64,000 nt of DNA from positions 1 through 64,000 of the forward strand of contig NZ_LQXQ01000016.1 of assembly GCF_003268395.1 (NCBI RefSeq). Direction: 5' to 3'. Of the stretch, positions 18,309 to 27,634 are shown in pieces. The notes below the pieces were generated by a model. It did not search any database. It saw only the letters and a list, made by a program, of their open reading frames with translations, and was not told where the DNA came from. This stretch comes from Acinetobacter sp. CFCC 10889 (lineage in GTDB: Bacteria > Pseudomonadota > Gammaproteobacteria > Pseudomonadales > Moraxellaceae). The translations under genes were made by a program, and so were the position numbers. How positions within the stretch are numbered: the first letter of the stretch is position 1; every line of letters starts with the position of its first letter.

Positions 18309-19423
18309 ATGATTCCTGTAAATGAACCTTTGTTAAATGGAAATGAAAAAAATATCTAAATGAATGTATAGATACTGGATGGATCAGTTCAGAAGGTTCA
18401 TTTATCACACGTTTTGAACATGAGATGTCAGCTTATGTTGGGCGTAAATATGCAGTTGCTGTAACAAATGGTACAGCAGCATTGGAAATGGCGATAGTAG
18501 CATTAGATATTAAAGCAGGGGATGAAGTGATTATACCTAGCTTTACAATCATTTCATGTGCACAAGCAGTCGTAAAAGCAGGAGCGATCCCTGTTCTTGT
18601 TGATAGTGAATATGATAGCTTTAATATGTGTGTAGAGCAGATTGAAGCTAAGATTACAAAAAAGACAAAAGCAATCATGATCGTACATATTTATGGTTTG
18701 CCTGTAGATATAGACCCTATTCTAAAGTTGGCGAAAAAGTATGATCTAAGAGTGATTGAAGATGCAGCTGAAATGCATGGACAGACTTATAAAAATAAAA
18801 AATGTGGCAGTTTTGGTGACATTGGTATATTTAGTTTTTATCCAAATAAGCACATAACTACAGGTGAGGGGGGGATGATACTTACAGACGATGAGAATAT
18901 TTATAATCGCTGTAAATCATTACGTAATCTTGGATTTTCATCTGACTCAAGTAAGAGATTTATTCATGAAGAGCTGGGTTGGAACCTCAGAATGACTAAT
19001 TTACAAGCAGCACTTGGTGTTGCTCAGTTAGAACGGATAGAAGAATTTGTTGAGAAAAAGCGTTGGATTGGGAATTTATATCAAGAATTACTCAAAGATA
19101 TAGAAGGAATTAATTTACCCATTAAATCAAAGCAATTTTCTGAAAATATTTATTGGGTATTTGCTATTACCTTAAAAGATGAGCATTCTAAAACTGCCCA
19201 ACAAGTGATGAAAGAGTTAGGAGCTAAGGGGATTGGTACACGTCCATTTTTTTACCCGATGCATCAGCAACCAGTTTTTAAAAAAATGGATTTATTTCAA
19301 AATGAAAGCTATCCAAATGCAGAAAAACTTTATGAAAATGGGTTTTATATCCCAAGTGGATTAGGGTTGACGAAATCGCAGATTTTTGAAGTTTCTAAAG
19401 TATTACATGAGATACTAGTATGA
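18309..19423 (+). CDS. DegT/DnrJ/EryC1 aminotransferase, perosamine-synthase-like (frameshifted in A7 run)
   Basis: From the ATG at 18309 the reading begins MIPVNEPLLNGNEK and then hits a stop. With one extra A in the A7 run at 18346-18352 it continues YLNECIDTGWISSEGSFI and joins the open frame from 18425. The restored protein is about 371 residues. The PLP lysine lies in FSFYPNKHITTGEGGM, and the N-terminal WISSEGSFI resembles GDP-perosamine synthases. With gmd in the same locus, conversion of GDP-4-keto-6-deoxymannose to GDP-perosamine is the best guess. Without correction, a 332-residue fragment from 18425 lacks the first 38 or so residues. Confidence 0.82.
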
Positions 19424-20211
19424 AATTTATTAATTGGTTCTTAGTGTTATTAGTGGATATTAAAAGATACCTTAGTTTTAATTATAATCATGGTAAATTT
19501 AAAGGTATATATTCTTCATTTGATGAGGCTACAAAAGAAGTAAGGATTTTAAAAACATATAATGAAGATGAGGTAGTTGATTCATGTTTAGATATATTTA
19601 GTGATAATGATAAAAAAATAATGGAATATGAATATCCTATTTTTTTCTGGCTAAGGCAAATTTTTTCAGAAATAAAAAATGATAAAGAGATTAGAGTTTT
19701 TGATTTTGGAGGAAGATTTGGAGGGCATTTTTTTAAATTTCTACCTTTTGCAAGAGATTATAATTTTTTTTGGTTAGTATGTGAGGTCGAGAAAATGGCT
19801 ATTATGGGACAAAGAAAATTTGAGAATGAGCAATTAAAATTTACTTTTTCTTTTGAAGATATTAATGGTAGTGATATATTTTTATCTTCTGGGGCAATTC
19901 AGTATGTTGATAGTTTATCTTTATCAAATACCTTGATGACATTTCCAAATAAACCAAAGTATATTTTACTTGCGCGGCTTCCTATGCAAACCCAAGTAAA
20001 AAAATATGTAACATTACAAAATCAAAAAATTGCATTTATTCCGCAGTATGTTTTTAATAAAAAGGATTTTATACAAGAAATGAATGATATTAACTACGAG
20101 TTAGTCAGTGAATGGAATGATTTTTCAGATAGTTGTGTTATCCCATTTCATAGGGAAAAAAGTGTATCTTCATATACAGGATTGTATTTTAGATTAAGAG
20201 ATGATGTATGA
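19420..20211 (+). CDS. Putative methyltransferase, LIC12133-like
   Basis: The 263-residue product has a short N-terminal hydrophobic segment, then a methyltransferase-like core. IRVFDFGGRFGGHFFKFLPF (about 91-110) stands at the SAM-binding position, and FFWLVCEVEKMAIMGQ and DIFLSSGAIQYVDS follow in family order. This matches putative methyltransferases seen in polysaccharide loci (TIGR04325-type); none is well characterised to my knowledge. It overlaps the aminotransferase by 4 bases and the next methyltransferase by 4 bases. It is extremely AT-rich. The likely substrate is a sugar or glycan of this locus. Confidence 0.68.
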   Translation: MKFINWFLVLLVDIKRYLSFNYNHGKFKGIYSSFDEATKEVRILKTYNEDEVVDSCLDIFSDNDKKIMEYEYPIFFWLRQIFSEIKNDKEIRVFDFGGRFGGHFFKFLPFARDYNFFWLVCEVEKMAIMGQRKFENEQLKFTFSFEDINGSDIFLSSGAIQYVDSLSLSNTLMTFPNKPKYILLARLPMQTQVKKYVTLQNQKIAFIPQYVFNKKDFIQEMNDINYELVSEWNDFSDSCVIPFHREKSVSSYTGLYFRLRDDV

Positions 20212-20972
20212 CACAATTTGGCGATTTATATTCACAATATTATGATTTGCTTTATCAAGATAAAGATTATCAAGCGGAAGTAAATTATGTTACATCTTTG
20301 ATTCAACAAAGTTCATCTGAAGCCCAAACGATTTTAGATTTAGGATGTGGGACAGGAAAACATGCTGAATTATTTTGTGAAAAAGGCTTCATCGTTCATG
20401 GTGTTGATTTAAGTGAGGATATGTTGGATGTTGCTGAAAAGCGTAGAATTGGTAAAGAAAGTCAATTGAGTTTTAGCCATGCAAATATTCAAAACTTAAA
20501 ATTGAATAAAAAATTTGATGTAGTAACTTCATTATTTCATGTCATGAGCTATCAAAATTCAAATCAAGAATTGGCTCAAGCTTTTAGAGTGGCGAAAGAA
20601 CATTTGGTTGATGACGGAATTTTTATTTTTGATTTTTGGTATGGTCCAGCAGTACTGACTGACTTACCAACAACAAGAATTAAACGACTTGAGAATGATC
20701 AGATTAAAGTGACTAGGTTGGCTGAGCCTGTTTTATATGTGCAGAAAAATATTGTTGATGTATATTATAATATTTTTCTTAAAGATAAAGAGACCCAAAA
20801 CTTTGCAGAGAAACGAGAATTACATTCTATGCGGTATTTATTTGATACTGAATTAGAGTTAATTTGTAATGAGGTTGGCTTTGATATTTTAAATAAATAT
20901 GAGTGGATGAGTCAAAATACTCCAAATTTTAATAGCTGGAATGTAGTATGGATACTCAAAAACTCAATATAG
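20208..20972 (+). CDS. Class I SAM-dependent methyltransferase
   Basis: The 254-residue protein has the standard motif I ILDLGCGTGKHAELF (about residues 43-57), then VHGVDLSEDMLDVAEKR and the DVVTSLFHVMSY segment. It resembles methyltransferases acting on sugars or small molecules, including those that methylate amino sugars, but the substrate is not readable. It starts inside the end of the preceding gene (ATGA overlap), and its own end overlaps the next glycosyltransferase by 25 bases. Confidence 0.85.
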   Translation: MTQFGDLYSQYYDLLYQDKDYQAEVNYVTSLIQQSSSEAQTILDLGCGTGKHAELFCEKGFIVHGVDLSEDMLDVAEKRRIGKESQLSFSHANIQNLKLNKKFDVVTSLFHVMSYQNSNQELAQAFRVAKEHLVDDGIFIFDFWYGPAVLTDLPTTRIKRLENDQIKVTRLAEPVLYVQKNIVDVYYNIFLKDKETQNFAEKRELHSMRYLFDTELELICNEVGFDILNKYEWMSQNTPNFNSWNVVWILKNSI

Positions 20973-22138
20973 CCTGTGTATTTGAAGGTGATATAGAAAG
21001 TGGTGGAGGGTTTCAGACTCAATTATCAACAATTTTGAAATTATCTAAAAATGATAAGTATAAAATAACAGCATTTACATTTTCAAATAAAAATAAAGAG
21101 TTGCTAATTAAGCATGGCTTAAATGTAGTTTGTCTTAAAACTAGTATTTTTGATAAAATATTAAAAATTTTTAGCTTGCAAATTTGGTTTCAAATTTTAA
21201 GGTTTAAATGGAAAACTACGTTTGAAAAATCTTTAGATAATCATTCTATAGATTTAGTCTATTTTTTATCTCCATCAAGTTTGGCACTTTATTTGATAGA
21301 TCATAATTATATTTATACTGTTTGGGATTTATGTCATAGAGATATGCCAGAATTTCCTGAGGTTAATTATTACCGTGAATTTGAATTGAGAGAGAATTTG
21401 TATACTTTAGTATCTAAAAAGGCTGTGGCTATTTTAACTGATTCAAAGTTGGGTAAGGATAATTTAATTAGAAGGTATGGGGTTGATTCAGAACGTATTT
21501 TTAATATTTCTTTTGCTCCTTCTATTAATGCTAAAGAATCTAATTTTATTAATATTAAAGAAAAATATAATATTGAAAGTAATTATATATATTATCCAGC
21601 TCAGTTTTGGGCTCATAAAAATCATGTATATATTATAGATGCAATAGTTAAGTTGAAGAATAAAGGAATTTTATTAGCTGCAGTTTTTAGTGGTTCTGAT
21701 AAAGGAAATTTAGAATATATTTTGGGTTATGCAAAAAAATTAGATGTTGAACATTTGATTCATTATATCGGTTTTGCACCAAATGAAGAAATTTATTATT
21801 TATACAAACAATCACTTGCATTGGTAATGCCAAGTTATTTTGGACCAACAAATATTCCACCTTTAGAGGCTTTTGTTATTGGAACACCTGTTATTTATTC
21901 AGATCTAGATGGATTACGTGAGCAGGTGGAAGGTGCTGCACTTTTGTGTGATTTGAAAAATAGTAGTCATCTAGTGGAGCATTTGGAACTATTAATTAAT
22001 AGTTCAGAGAAAAGAATAGAGCTTATTGAGTTGGGTTATAAGAGATTAGAAGAGTTACAGAAGTCTTCAATTGATCAAACACTGATAAAAATTTTTGATG
22101 ATTATTCTGTTAAAGTAAAATGTTGGAAGTTTCTATGA
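20948..22138 (+). CDS. GT4-family glycosyltransferase
   Basis: The 396-residue protein has a GT-B fold. Its C-terminal part carries [30 protein letters not shown] and the donor-binding [22 protein letters not shown] with the conserved Glu, typical of GT4 enzymes related to mannosyl- and fucosyltransferases. It probably acts in the cytoplasm on a lipid-linked glycan, with GDP-mannose or GDP-fucose (made by the next genes) as a reasonable donor. It overlaps gmd by 4 bases. Confidence 0.85.
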   Translation: MDTQKLNIACVFEGDIESGGGFQTQLSTILKLSKNDKYKITAFTFSNKNKELLIKHGLNVVCLKTSIFDKILKIFSLQIWFQILRFKWKTTFEKSLDNHSIDLVYFLSPSSLALYLIDHNYIYTVWDLCHRDMPEFPEVNYYREFELRENLYTLVSKKAVAILTDSKLGKDNLIRRYGVDSERIFNISFAPSINAKESNFINIKEKYNIESNYIYYPAQFWAHKNHVYIIDAIVKLKNKGILLAAVFSGSDKGNLEYILGYAKKLDVEHLIHYIGFAPNEEIYYLYKQSLALVMPSYFGPTNIPPLEAFVIGTPVIYSDLDGLREQVEGAALLCDLKNSSHLVEHLELLINSSEKRIELIELGYKRLEELQKSSIDQTLIKIFDDYSVKVKCWKFL

Positions 22139-23253
22139 AAAAAGCACTTATCACAGGAATAACAGGTCAAGATGGTTCATATCTAGCTGAGTTCTTATTA
22201 GAAAAAGGCTATGAAGTACATGGCATAAAACGACGTGCTTCAAACTTTAATACACAGCGTATTGACCATATCTATCAAGATCCGCATGTAGATCATCAAC
22301 GTTTAGTACTTCACTACGGTGATTTGACTGATTCATCAAACTTAACTCGTATTATTAATGAAGTCCAGCCAGATGAAATCTACAACTTAGCAGCTCAATC
22401 TCACGTGGCAGTTAGTTTTGAATCTCCTGAATATACTGCGGATGTAGATGCATTGGGTACATTACGTTTATTGGAAGCCATTCGTTTTTTAGGATTAGAG
22501 AAAAAAACCAAGTTTTATCAGGCTTCTACTTCTGAGCTTTATGGTTTAGTACAAGAAACGCCACAAAAAGAAACGACACCATTTTATCCACGCTCTCCAT
22601 ATGCTGTAGCTAAATTATATGCATATTGGATCACAGTGAACTACCGTGAAGCCTATGGAATGTTTGCCTGTAATGGAATTTTATTTAATCATGAATCTCC
22701 ACGACGTGGAGAAACCTTCGTTACACGCAAAATTACTCGATCATTTGCCAATATGGCTGTAGGTTTAGAAGAATGTCTATATCTCGGAAATATGGATGCA
22801 CTTCGAGACTGGGGGCATGCAAAAGACTATGTACAAATGCAGTGGATGATGTTGCAACAAGATCGACCACAAGACTATGTTATCGCCACAGGAGAGCAAT
22901 ATAGCGTTCGTCAGTTTGTAGAATGGTCAGCAAATGAACTGGGTATACAGCTACGCTTTGAAGGTGAAGGTATCGACGAGGTGGGTATAATTGAATCAAT
23001 TCACTCAGAACAATGTTCATCATTAAAAGTAGGACAAATTATCGTGAGAGTCGACCCTCGATATTTTAGACCAGCAGAGGTTGAAACACTACTTGGTGAT
23101 GCGACAAAAGCAGAGCAAGAATTAGGTTGGAAAGCCCAAATTAGTGTCAAAGAGTTATGCGCTGAAATGGTTCAACATGATCTAAAGACAGCGCAAAAAA
23201 ATTCTTTATTAAAACAGCATGGTTTTACAATTGATGTTTCTTTGGAAAAGTAA
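22135..23253 (+). CDS. gmd: GDP-mannose 4,6-dehydratase
   Basis: Gmd converts GDP-D-mannose to GDP-4-keto-6-deoxy-D-mannose, the branch point to GDP-L-fucose, GDP-perosamine and other 6-deoxy sugars. The 372-residue product has the NADP Rossmann motif [14 protein letters not shown], the catalytic YxxxK in [12 protein letters not shown], and the [17 protein letters not shown] segment diagnostic for Gmd. The ATG at 22135 overlaps the upstream stop (ATGA). Its base composition is closer to core genes than that of its upstream neighbours, as is common for conserved nucleotide-sugar genes in variable loci. Compared with typical Gmd it has a small insert near [15 protein letters not shown]. Confidence 0.95.
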   Translation: MKKALITGITGQDGSYLAEFLLEKGYEVHGIKRRASNFNTQRIDHIYQDPHVDHQRLVLHYGDLTDSSNLTRIINEVQPDEIYNLAAQSHVAVSFESPEYTADVDALGTLRLLEAIRFLGLEKKTKFYQASTSELYGLVQETPQKETTPFYPRSPYAVAKLYAYWITVNYREAYGMFACNGILFNHESPRRGETFVTRKITRSFANMAVGLEECLYLGNMDALRDWGHAKDYVQMQWMMLQQDRPQDYVIATGEQYSVRQFVEWSANELGIQLRFEGEGIDEVGIIESIHSEQCSSLKVGQIIVRVDPRYFRPAEVETLLGDATKAEQELGWKAQISVKELCAEMVQHDLKTAQKNSLLKQHGFTIDVSLEK

Positions 23254-23256
23254 GTT

Positions 23257-24225
23257 ATGAATTCACAACGTATTTTTGTGGCAGGCTCTAGAGGAATGGT
23301 GGGTTCAGCGATCATCCGACAACTTGAGCAAGATCAAACTTGTGAAATTATAATAGCCTCAAGACAGGAGCTAGATTTGTGTGATCAAGCTTCTGTAAAT
23401 ACTTTTTTTAAGAGAAATAAAGTAGATCAAATATACTTAGCAGCAGCAAAAGTTGGGGGAATTGGGGCAAACTCACAATATCCAGCTGATTTTATTTATC
23501 AAAATCTAATGATACAGAATAATGTGATCAATGCTGCACATTATAATGATGTGCAAAAATTACTATTTTTAGGGTCTTCATGTATTTACCCTAAATTTGC
23601 TCAACAACCTATTGCTGAAACTGAGCTACTTACTGGATATTTAGAGCCTACGAATGAACCTTATGCAATTGCAAAGATTGCAGGAATCAAAATGTGTGAA
23701 AGTTATAATCGCCAATATAAGCGTGATTATAGAAGTGTGATGCCAACAAATTTATATGGTATCCATGATAATTTTCATCCTCAGAATAGTCATGTTGTTC
23801 CAGCACTGATACGTCGTATTCATGAAGCAAAAAAAGCCAATATAGATTGTGTTGAGATATGGGGTACAGGGCAACCATTACGTGAGTTTTTATATGTTGA
23901 TGATATGGCTGAAGCTTGTGTGCATATTCAAAACTTAGAGTTGAGCACTTATCAGCATCATATCACTCCAATGTTGTCTCATATCAATATTGGAACTAAT
24001 GAAGAAGTCTCGATCTTACAGCTTGCAAATGTCATCAAAGACGTTGCTGGATTTAAAGGACAGTTAATCTTTGATTCAACACAGCCAGATGGGGCTCCAC
24101 GTAAGTTGTTAAATAGTCAAAAATTAAATAAATTGGGGTGGAAATCTAAAATCGGACTAAAACAAGGTATTAAAATCACGTATGATTGGTTTATAGAAAA
24201 TGAAAATCAATTAAGACAAGTCTGA
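23257..24225 (+). CDS. fcl: GDP-L-fucose synthase
   Basis: Fcl (WcaG) epimerises and reduces GDP-4-keto-6-deoxy-D-mannose to GDP-L-fucose. The 322-residue SDR has the NADPH motif [10 protein letters not shown], the [16 protein letters not shown] segment, LGSSCIYPK, and the catalytic YxxxK in [10 protein letters not shown], all hallmarks of this enzyme. It follows gmd after 3 bases. Together with manC and gmd it completes the GDP-fucose branch, so fucose, or a derivative of it, is expected in the glycan. Confidence 0.94.
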   Translation: MNSQRIFVAGSRGMVGSAIIRQLEQDQTCEIIIASRQELDLCDQASVNTFFKRNKVDQIYLAAAKVGGIGANSQYPADFIYQNLMIQNNVINAAHYNDVQKLLFLGSSCIYPKFAQQPIAETELLTGYLEPTNEPYAIAKIAGIKMCESYNRQYKRDYRSVMPTNLYGIHDNFHPQNSHVVPALIRRIHEAKKANIDCVEIWGTGQPLREFLYVDDMAEACVHIQNLELSTYQHHITPMLSHINIGTNEEVSILQLANVIKDVAGFKGQLIFDSTQPDGAPRKLLNSQKLNKLGWKSKIGLKQGIKITYDWFIENENQLRQV

Positions 24226-24238
24226 TTGGGGAAAGCGG

Positions 24239-25660
24239 ATGATTGTTCCTGTGATTTTGGCAGGAGGTTCTGGTACACGATTATGGCCATTATCTCGTAG
24301 TAGTTATCCAAAACAATTCTTAAGATTATTAAACCAATATTCTTTATTGCAAAATACAATTTTAAGACTAAAGAACTTAGATTTACCTATTGTCGCGCCG
24401 ATTATTATTTGTGGAGAAGAGCACCGCTTTATTGTTGCCGAACAATTGAGAGAAATTGATATTCATGAAGCAGATATTATTCTAGAGCCGATAGCAAGAA
24501 ATACGGCGCCTGCGATTACACTTGCTGCATTGCATGCACAAAAAAAATATCAACAAAATGATATACGATTGTTTGTTCTTTCGGCAGACCATGAAATACA
24601 AAATCATGGTGCATTTAAATCAAGTATTGAACAAGCCTATGAACATTTGAATATTTCACCTGTTGTAATTTTTGGGATTAAACCAACCTACCCTGAAATA
24701 GGTTATGGTTATATCAAATATAGTGAGTCTATAAATTCTGATACTATTTATCATGTTGAAGATTTTGTAGAAAAACCTGATTTAAAAACAGCAGAAGAAT
24801 ACTTGAGAACGGACCAGTATGCGTGGAATAGCGGTATGTTCATGTTTGATCTTTTTGCATTTTTGAAACTAATAGATCAATTTGCTAATGAGGTAAAAAA
24901 GTCATGCTTAAATGCCTATGAAAAAGCAAAATCAGATTTAGACTTTATACGTATTGGTATAGATGATTTTAAACTATGTCCTGATATTTCGATCGACTAC
25001 GCATTAATTGAAAAGGTGGATGATTTACTTATGGTGCAACTAGATGCTGGTTGGAGCGATATTGGATCTTGGTCAGCACTTTGGGATATTCAAGAAAAAG
25101 ATGAAAATCAGAATGTTATTCAGGGGGATGTTATTCAATTACTGAGTCAAAATAATTTGGTCTATGCACAAGATAAATTAGTCAGTCTCCTTGGGGTAGA
25201 AAACTTGATTATCGTTGAAACGAAAGATGCTTTATTGATTGCGAATAAAACACATATGCAGCATGTAAAGGATATTGTCCAAATTTTAAAAAATAATCAG
25301 CGATCAGAAGTATCAATACATCGTGAGGCTTTTCGACCTTGGGGAAAATATGAGTGTATAGATGTGGGATCACGTTATCAAGTGAAGCGGATTACTGTGA
25401 ATAAAGGTGAAAAATTATCTTTACAGTTACATCATCATCGCGCCGAGCATTGGATTGTTGTAAACGGTACAGCAAAGGTACGAAAAGGTGAGAATAGCTT
25501 TTTATTAAGTGAAAATGAATCAACTTATATTTCTATTGGAGAAATACACTCTTTAGAAAACCCTGGATGTATTCCGTTGGAATTAATTGAAATACAGACT
25601 GGCTCATATTTAAGTGAAGAGGATATTCAACGTTTCGAAGACTTATATGGACGTATTTAA
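24239..25660 (+). CDS. manC: Mannose-1-phosphate guanylyltransferase / mannose-6-phosphate isomerase
   Basis: The bifunctional type II enzyme makes GDP-mannose and interconverts fructose-6-P and mannose-6-P. The 473-residue protein has the pyrophosphorylase signature VILAGGSGTRLWPLSRSSYPKQF at the start, FVEKPD in the middle, and a C-terminal cupin isomerase domain (about 350-470; RPWGKYE, LHHHRAEHWIVVNGTA). The length matches ManC/AlgA. It supplies the substrate for gmd. No manB/pgm gene is present in the window, so mannose-1-phosphate must come from elsewhere. Confidence 0.95.
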   Translation: MIVPVILAGGSGTRLWPLSRSSYPKQFLRLLNQYSLLQNTILRLKNLDLPIVAPIIICGEEHRFIVAEQLREIDIHEADIILEPIARNTAPAITLAALHAQKKYQQNDIRLFVLSADHEIQNHGAFKSSIEQAYEHLNISPVVIFGIKPTYPEIGYGYIKYSESINSDTIYHVEDFVEKPDLKTAEEYLRTDQYAWNSGMFMFDLFAFLKLIDQFANEVKKSCLNAYEKAKSDLDFIRIGIDDFKLCPDISIDYALIEKVDDLLMVQLDAGWSDIGSWSALWDIQEKDENQNVIQGDVIQLLSQNNLVYAQDKLVSLLGVENLIIVETKDALLIANKTHMQHVKDIVQILKNNQRSEVSIHREAFRPWGKYECIDVGSRYQVKRITVNKGEKLSLQLHHHRAEHWIVVNGTAKVRKGENSFLLSENESTYISIGEIHSLENPGCIPLELIEIQTGSYLSEEDIQRFEDLYGRI

Positions 25661-25662
25661 TA

Positions 25663-26385
25663 ATGTTAAAAAACAATAAGTATAAAATTAGTATCATTAC
25701 TGCTGCTTATAATGCTGAATCATGTATTCAAAATTTGATAGAAAGCTTAAGGACTCAACATGATAAAGATTTTGAATGGGTAGTTGTTGATGGTGCTTCA
25801 ACAGATAAGACTTTAGAGATCCTAAATGAAGTAAAGGATTTAAATATAAAAATTATTTCAGAACCTGATTTTGGAATTTACGATGCCTTAAATAAGGGTA
25901 TTAAAGCTTGCTCTGGGGAATATTATTTAGTTGCGGGAGCTGATGATGTTTTTTTTGAGAATGCGGTAAAAGATTATAAGAGAGCAATTGAAATAGATAC
26001 TGATATGGTTACGGCTAATATTAAGATGAATGGAAAAATATCAAAAGTAGATAAGAAGCCATCTTGGTTGGTTGGTCAATTTCATTGGGTAACATCGCAT
26101 GCTTTGGGATTGTTAATTAAAAAAAAATTACATGATCAATTTGGATATTATTCAAAAAATTTCCCTATTGCCGCTGACCAATTATTTATTAAAAAATGTT
26201 GTCAAAACGGTGTTAATATTAAATATATTAATAATTTAGTTGGTGAATTTGGTATGTCGGGTGTGAGCTCAGAGGATCAAATAGGGACATGCACTGAATT
26301 TTTTAGAGTACAGTTATTAACAGAGCGTAATAAATGGCTTCAGGTCATTTTATTTCTGCTAAAGTTATGTAAGAGGTTGGTGTGA
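25663..26385 (+). CDS. GT2-family glycosyltransferase
   Basis: The 240-residue protein has ISIITAAYNAESCIQNLIESL, the VVDGASTDKT loop and FGIYDALNKGIKACSGEYYLVAGADD, a GT-A family 2 pattern seen in WcaA-like and O-antigen enzymes. It lacks membrane spans and so should act at the cytoplasmic face. It is the last gene of the plus-strand island operon; a short inverted repeat at 26506-26544 could terminate it. Confidence 0.85.
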   Translation: MLKNNKYKISIITAAYNAESCIQNLIESLRTQHDKDFEWVVVDGASTDKTLEILNEVKDLNIKIISEPDFGIYDALNKGIKACSGEYYLVAGADDVFFENAVKDYKRAIEIDTDMVTANIKMNGKISKVDKKPSWLVGQFHWVTSHALGLLIKKKLHDQFGYYSKNFPIAADQLFIKKCCQNGVNIKYINNLVGEFGMSGVSSEDQIGTCTEFFRVQLLTERNKWLQVILFLLKLCKRLV

Positions 26386-26505
26386 GGTGTGTTGATAAAA
26401 AGGCGACTTTCACTTTCTAAACTATAGATATTTATTAGGGGGATTGAAATATGCAAAAAACCAAAGTTTTATATAGTAGAATTCAAGGTCGAAGTAATAA
26501 AATTA

Positions 26506-26544
26506 AAACTCTAGATTAATATATATTCTGCTAGTCTAGAGTTT
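26506..26544. terminator. Inverted repeat between convergent genes
   Basis: AAACTCTAGA (26506-26515) and TCTAGAGTTT (26535-26544) form a perfect 10-bp stem with a 19-base AT loop, placed between the plus-strand island operon and the minus-strand glycosyltransferases. It could terminate both strands, though the flanking T-runs are short. A 22-codon ORF at 26451-26519 (MQKTKVLYSRIQG...) overlaps the left arm and is not convincing as a gene. Confidence 0.5.
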
Positions 26545-26551
26545 GAATGTT

Positions 26552-27631
26552 TTATAATGAGTTTAAATCTTTTATTTTTAGATAAGCTTTCATTGCTATA
26601 CTCTCCCATGTCATAGTATCTAATTTTTGTAAAATAATAGGATCATTTAGTTGTTTTTCAATAACTTTTGCTAAATCATCGCTATTATAGCATTGTGCTA
26701 AATAATCTTTTGGTAATACATTAATATATTCAGGAAAATCCTCAAGAATGTTAGCGCTTTCTGTTGCAATTATAGGCTTACCAATAGCGATATATTCTGC
26801 TATTTTGCAGGATGTTCCATAATTAATTTGGTTGGATCTGCGATATGGAATTGCAAGTAGATCACATGCGGAAATAGCAATAGGAACTAGGTTGAAATCT
26901 AGATTTCCTAAATAGTGAATGAAATTGTAGTTTAAATTTATATTATCAGTATTTTTACCTGCTATTAATATTTTTATATCTATTCTATTTTTTCTAAGCT
27001 TATCAACAGCATTAATAAGATCTTCAATTCCTCTAGTATACTCAATACTACCAATATAACCAATAATTAGCTGTTTTTGCGATAAATTGTAATTTTTTCG
27101 AGCATTTTCTTTATTAATGGTTTTAAATTTAGAATAATCTACTCCATTTGGAATGATATGATAATTTTTATTTTGATTAATATCTTTTTCTAATAATTTA
27201 CTTGCAAAAAAAACAAGATTTGATTTTTTTATTAAAAAATGAAATAAATTACTAAATCCTAAATTTTTATATCCAGTAAAGACATCATACTTGTCATAAA
27301 CATCAAACACAAATTTTCTAAAAGTAACTTTTGCTAAAATATAGCCAAGAAGCCCTATATAGCAGTCACCACTAGCTACAATAATTTTAGGTCTGGAGAA
27401 AATTATTTTTAAAATAAAAATTAGAAAATTGAAGCTAAAAATGGGAGTAGATGTGATTTTTAGGTGATTATTTGAGGTTTTAACTTTTTCTTTGGAGTGA
27501 TAATCAATTAACCAAAGGTGAGTATTATGTAATTGTGACCATTGATATGGTAGTTGATAAATTCGACCAAATTTTTCATGATAAGCATCACGATTAGTAT
27601 AAAATCTTTTTCCAATAAATAATATTTCCAT
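26552..27631 (-). CDS. GT4-family glycosyltransferase
   Basis: The 359-residue GT-B protein starts MEILFIGKRFYTNRDA. It contains YHIIPNGVDYSKF, IIGYIGSIEYTRGIEDLINAV and YGTSCKIAEYIAIGKPIIATES, the GT4 donor-site region. It has an unusual mid-protein hydrophobic stretch (FNFLIFILKIIF), which may associate with the membrane. It is the second gene of a two-gene minus-strand operon, 3 bases after its partner. It is among the most AT-rich genes in the window. The sugar donor is not predictable. Confidence 0.82.
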   Translation of the reverse strand: MEILFIGKRFYTNRDAYHEKFGRIYQLPYQWSQLHNTHLWLIDYHSKEKVKTSNNHLKITSTPIFSFNFLIFILKIIFSRPKIIVASGDCYIGLLGYILAKVTFRKFVFDVYDKYDVFTGYKNLGFSNLFHFLIKKSNLVFFASKLLEKDINQNKNYHIIPNGVDYSKFKTINKENARKNYNLSQKQLIIGYIGSIEYTRGIEDLINAVDKLRKNRIDIKILIAGKNTDNINLNYNFIHYLGNLDFNLVPIAISACDLLAIPYRRSNQINYGTSCKIAEYIAIGKPIIATESANILEDFPEYINVLPKDYLAQCYNSDDLAKVIEKQLNDPIILQKLDTMTWESIAMKAYLKIKDLNSL

Positions 27632-27634
27632 GTT

